NCBI GenBank assembly: GCA_025449775.1
Contig: JANWIS010000111.1
Coordinates: 1 to 8,821 of the forward strand
Direction of reading: 5' to 3'
Length of the DNA stretch: 8,821 bases
DNA from: Ignavibacteriaceae bacterium
GTDB taxonomy: Bacteria > Bacteroidota > Ignavibacteria > Ignavibacteriales > Ignavibacteriaceae
Position 1 is the stretch's first letter; the number at the start of each line of letters is the position of its first letter. The position numbers were made by a program, and so were the translations under genes. The notes beneath the pieces are model-generated. The model made no database searches. It saw nothing but the letters and a program-made list of their open reading frames with translations, and had not been told where the DNA came from. Positions 6,570 to 8,821 of the stretch are shown here, in pieces.

Positions 6570-7574
6570 ATGGTTAACGTAAGAAAACGTGCAGGTAAAA
6601 AATTAAAATGGGGTGTTGCCGGCTGCGGAAGATTTGCAGAGCACACTTTCATCCCGACCATAAAAATTTTAAGAAGAAGTTCTATCCAGTCATTTTTCAG
6701 TCATAATATTAACAGGGCAAAAGAGTTAGCTGAAAAATCCAGCGCATCCGGTTACTTTGATAATTATAATAAATTTCTGAAATCTGATATCGATTGTGTG
6801 TTTGTATCAAGTGTCAATTCACAGCATCACGAACAGGTTATCAAAGCTGCTGAAGCGGGAAAAAATATCTTATGCGAAAAACCCATTGCATTAACCAGTT
6901 TACAAGCCGGTGAAATGGTAGATGCTTGCAAAAAAAATAATGTTCTGCTTGCAGTTAATTTTGTTCACCGTTTACATCCTCACGTCATTAAAACAAAAGA
7001 GCTGATTAAGAATCAGACAATCGGCAAATTTGTTTCAGCGAATGTTTCATTTAATCTGGATTTTCCGCCGTCAGATAATTTCAGATTTAAAAAAGAATTA
7101 AGCGGTGGTGGTGCTTTGCGCGATCTTGGTTCTCATATGATTGATTTGCTAAGATTTTTTGGCGGCGAAATAACCGAGATAAATGGTTATATGGATAATA
7201 TTATTTATAACTATGATGTTGAGGATTTTGTTTCTGCTCTTGTAAAGTTTGAAAACGGCAGCTATGGAAGTTTTGATGTTTCTTACAACACAAGAAAAGC
7301 ATTTAACAGGATAGAAATTCTCGGTCACAATGGTGCAATCAGCATAGAAAATTTTATAGGAGTAAAAGGATTGCCCTCTAAACTAACTATCCATCTTGAT
7401 GGTGAAGCGAAAAAGAGTTTTAGGAAACGCGGAAATAAATTTCTGTTTATGATGAAAGCTGTTCAGAAATCTTTTCTTAAAAATCAAACACCTCCTGTTA
7501 CCGGTGAAGATGGATTAATTAATATGAAGTTAATGGAAGAGCTCGAGAGAAAATGTCAGAGATTGAAAAACTGA
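6570..7574 (+). CDS. Gfo/Idh/MocA family NAD(P)-dependent oxidoreductase
   Basis: A 334-aa probable sugar or sugar-derivative dehydrogenase of unknown substrate. The N-terminal Rossmann domain (about 12-130) has the nucleotide-binding GVAGCGRFAE (15-24) and the family hallmark CEKP (102-105), where Lys104 contacts cofactor and substrate. The C-terminal alpha/beta domain (about 131-334) carries GGGALRDLGSHMIDLL, with Asp185 and the probable catalytic His189. Family members oxidise or reduce hydroxyl groups of sugars, inositols and nucleotide sugars, or reduce biliverdin; the sequence does not select among these. The start at 6570 leaves a short basic leader (VRKRAGKK) before the first strand and has no Shine-Dalgarno site. 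Its last 22 nt overlap the aldolase gene, so the two are probably made together and may act on the same carbohydrate. Confidence 0.92.
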   Translation: MVNVRKRAGKKLKWGVAGCGRFAEHTFIPTIKILRRSSIQSFFSHNINRAKELAEKSSASGYFDNYNKFLKSDIDCVFVSSVNSQHHEQVIKAAEAGKNILCEKPIALTSLQAGEMVDACKKNNVLLAVNFVHRLHPHVIKTKELIKNQTIGKFVSANVSFNLDFPPSDNFRFKKELSGGGALRDLGSHMIDLLRFFGGEITEINGYMDNIIYNYDVEDFVSALVKFENGSYGSFDVSYNTRKAFNRIEILGHNGAISIENFIGVKGLPSKLTIHLDGEAKKSFRKRGNKFLFMMKAVQKSFLKNQTPPVTGEDGLINMKLMEELERKCQRLKN

Positions 7575-8212
7575 TTTCTATCTGTCATAGAGTTTACGAA
7601 AAAGGATTTGTTGCAGCGAGCGACGGAAATATTTCTGTCATCACAGAAAAAAATACAGTCCTTATAACCCGATCTGGTATTTGTAAAGGTGATGTAACTG
7701 AAAATGATATTTTAGAGTTTGATTTCAGCGGTAATCATTTAAAAGGTGATGGAAAAATTACAACTGAGTTCAAGCTTCATCTTTTTGCATACTCAAAACG
7801 GAAAGAAGTAAATGCAGTTGTTCATTGTCACCCGGTTCATGCGACAGCATTTTCATTACTGGGTGAAGGATTAGTAAATCATTATTTCCCTGAAGTGATA
7901 TTGACAATCGGAAAAGTTCATTTGTGCAAATATGCAACACCATCAACTAATGATCTTGCATTGAGTTTAGAACCTTTTATAGATTTTGGCTGGGCATTTT
8001 TGCTTCAAAATCATGGTGCTCTTACGCTCGGAAAAAATCTTGACGATGCTTATTTCAAAATGGAAAAGCTTGAACACACTGCTGAAACTATCTACAAAGC
8101 AAGACAGCTTGGAAAGCCGCAGGAATTATCTTCTGATGATGTTCACAGGTTAGTTGAACTTTCTGAAGAAACTTATGGATTAACACAGGATCCGAGAAAT
8201 GTTTTTGATTAA
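7553..8212 (+). CDS. Class II (FucA-like) sugar-phosphate aldolase
   Basis: A 219-aa zinc-dependent aldolase/epimerase of the AraD/FucA (aldolase II) family. It aligns with E. coli L-fuculose-1-phosphate aldolase almost residue for residue at the active site: zinc ligands His91, His93 (HCHP) and His154 (QNHG), catalytic Glu72 (FucA Glu73), and a phosphate pocket formed by GNIS (25-28), SG (41-42) and Thr70-Thr71 (FucA Ser71-Ser72). This predicts cleavage of a ketose 1-phosphate to dihydroxyacetone phosphate and an aldehyde, though ribulose-5-phosphate epimerases and 5-deoxy- or methylthio-ribulose-phosphate aldolases share the same set. The ATG at 7553 lies inside the end of the preceding gene (22-nt overlap) and places GNIS where the family expects it. 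Translational coupling is likely. The specific substrate remains open. Confidence 0.9.
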   Translation: MSEIEKLISICHRVYEKGFVAASDGNISVITEKNTVLITRSGICKGDVTENDILEFDFSGNHLKGDGKITTEFKLHLFAYSKRKEVNAVVHCHPVHATAFSLLGEGLVNHYFPEVILTIGKVHLCKYATPSTNDLALSLEPFIDFGWAFLLQNHGALTLGKNLDDAYFKMEKLEHTAETIYKARQLGKPQELSSDDVHRLVELSEETYGLTQDPRNVFD

Positions 8213-8232
8213 TTCTGATTGAAGTTTTTAAT

Positions 8233-8821
8233 ATGAATTTAAAACCACGAGTTGCGTTGTTAGTTGGGGGTAATTCTCCGGAAAGAGAAGTATCTAAAAT
8301 GTCCGGTAAAGGTGTACTCCAGGCATTAAGAACTTTAGAATATCCGACAACGATTATTGATCCTGCCTATGGTTTAAATCAGCCAAAAGATGAAGAAAAG
8401 TTTTTTCTTGAAAAAAATTATGCAGAAATATCAAACCGCAATTTTATTGATGTTATAAACTCTGATTTGTTCGACAATGTCGATGTTGTTTTTTCAGCAC
8501 TTCATGGAAAATGGGCAGAAGATGGAACAATCCAATCTTTACTTGAACTAAGAGGATTGAAATATACAGGCTCTAAAGTTCTTGCAAGTGCTCTTGCAAT
8601 GGACAAAGAGATGTCAAAAATAATTTTCAGACAGTCGGGTGTAAAAACAGCAGATTGGTTCTGCGTTAATTCAGAACCTTTCAATCTGAAATTAATTAAG
8701 CAAAAAGTAAAACTCGAAATTGAATATCCATGCATCATCAAACCGAATGATCAGGGATCGACGGTCGGACTTACATTTGTGAAAGATGAATCTGAAGTTG
8801 AAGAAGCAATAATTTCTGCAC
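8233..8821 (+). CDS. ddl: D-alanine--D-alanine ligase (partial, 3' end beyond window)
   Basis: The first 196 codons of an ATP-grasp ligase that joins two D-Ala in the cytosol for peptidoglycan precursors. Visible landmarks: GGNSPEREVSKMSG near the N-terminus, where Glu17 corresponds to E. coli DdlB Glu15 that holds the first D-Ala; ALHGKWAEDGTIQSLLEL with the HG..EDG loop; YTGSKVLASALAMDKEMSK, a strong family signature; and PCIIKPNDQGSTVGL, with the ATP-binding Lys and the Ser/Thr-rich loop. The frame is open to the last base, so it is cut by the window and not degraded. The normal length is about 310-370 aa. The ATG at 8233, 20 bp after the aldolase gene, has no clear Shine-Dalgarno site; its position matches the family N-terminus. 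It probably belongs to the same transcript as metF, or is driven by read-through. Confidence 0.96.
   Translation, partial: MNLKPRVALLVGGNSPEREVSKMSGKGVLQALRTLEYPTTIIDPAYGLNQPKDEEKFFLEKNYAEISNRNFIDVINSDLFDNVDVVFSALHGKWAEDGTIQSLLELRGLKYTGSKVLASALAMDKEMSKIIFRQSGVKTADWFCVNSEPFNLKLIKQKVKLEIEYPCIIKPNDQGSTVGLTFVKDESEVEEAIISA

Noticed and set aside
8502..8741. 79-codon open frame on the - strand
   Set aside because: Antisense to the strongly conserved ddl coding sequence.

Overview
This is an ordinary-looking AT-rich chromosomal segment in which every supported gene lies on the + strand. It most likely comes from the Bacteroidota/Chlorobi/Ignavibacteria group. The grounds are that MetF has the Bacteroidota-type sequence (KYNVDAVPH, FCIGAGCYPEKH), the CcoP-like cytochrome is the single-heme Bacteroidota form, and a perfect TAnnTTTG promoter element lies upstream of metF. 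Assignment to the Ignavibacteria in particular is an inference.

Region 1 (1-661) is the end of an rRNA operon: the last ~430 nt of 23S rRNA (domain V end and domain VI), a 77-nt spacer without a tRNA, 5S rRNA, and a strong intrinsic terminator.

Region 2 (about 678-2923) holds envelope and respiratory genes: a four-helix DUF2269-like membrane protein with a textbook Shine-Dalgarno sequence, a putative outer-membrane beta-barrel protein starting at TTG, a 321-bp gap without a convincing gene, and a monoheme CcoP-type subunit of a cbb3 oxidase. No ccoN or ccoO lies beside it.

Region 3 (2924-5507) is a complete, membrane-anchored penicillin-acylase-family Ntn hydrolase with an apparently intact catalytic serine. 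It stands alone behind its own possible promoter.

Region 4 (5508-8821) is a tightly packed run: metF (5,10-methylenetetrahydrofolate reductase), a Gfo/Idh/MocA oxidoreductase, a class II (FucA-like) aldolase whose start overlaps the preceding gene by 22 nt, and the first 196 codons of D-alanine--D-alanine ligase, cut by the window edge. The spacings (20 bp, 22-nt overlap, 20 bp) suggest one transcript led by the metF promoter. It would join one-carbon metabolism, a probable sugar or sugar-phosphate conversion, and peptidoglycan precursor synthesis.

I do not see a CRISPR array, mobile element, toxin-antitoxin module, defence island or clearly novel system. The findings are modest: an orphan ccoP, an acylase of unknown substrate, short spaced direct repeats in two leader regions, and the coding-poor 1895-2215 gap.
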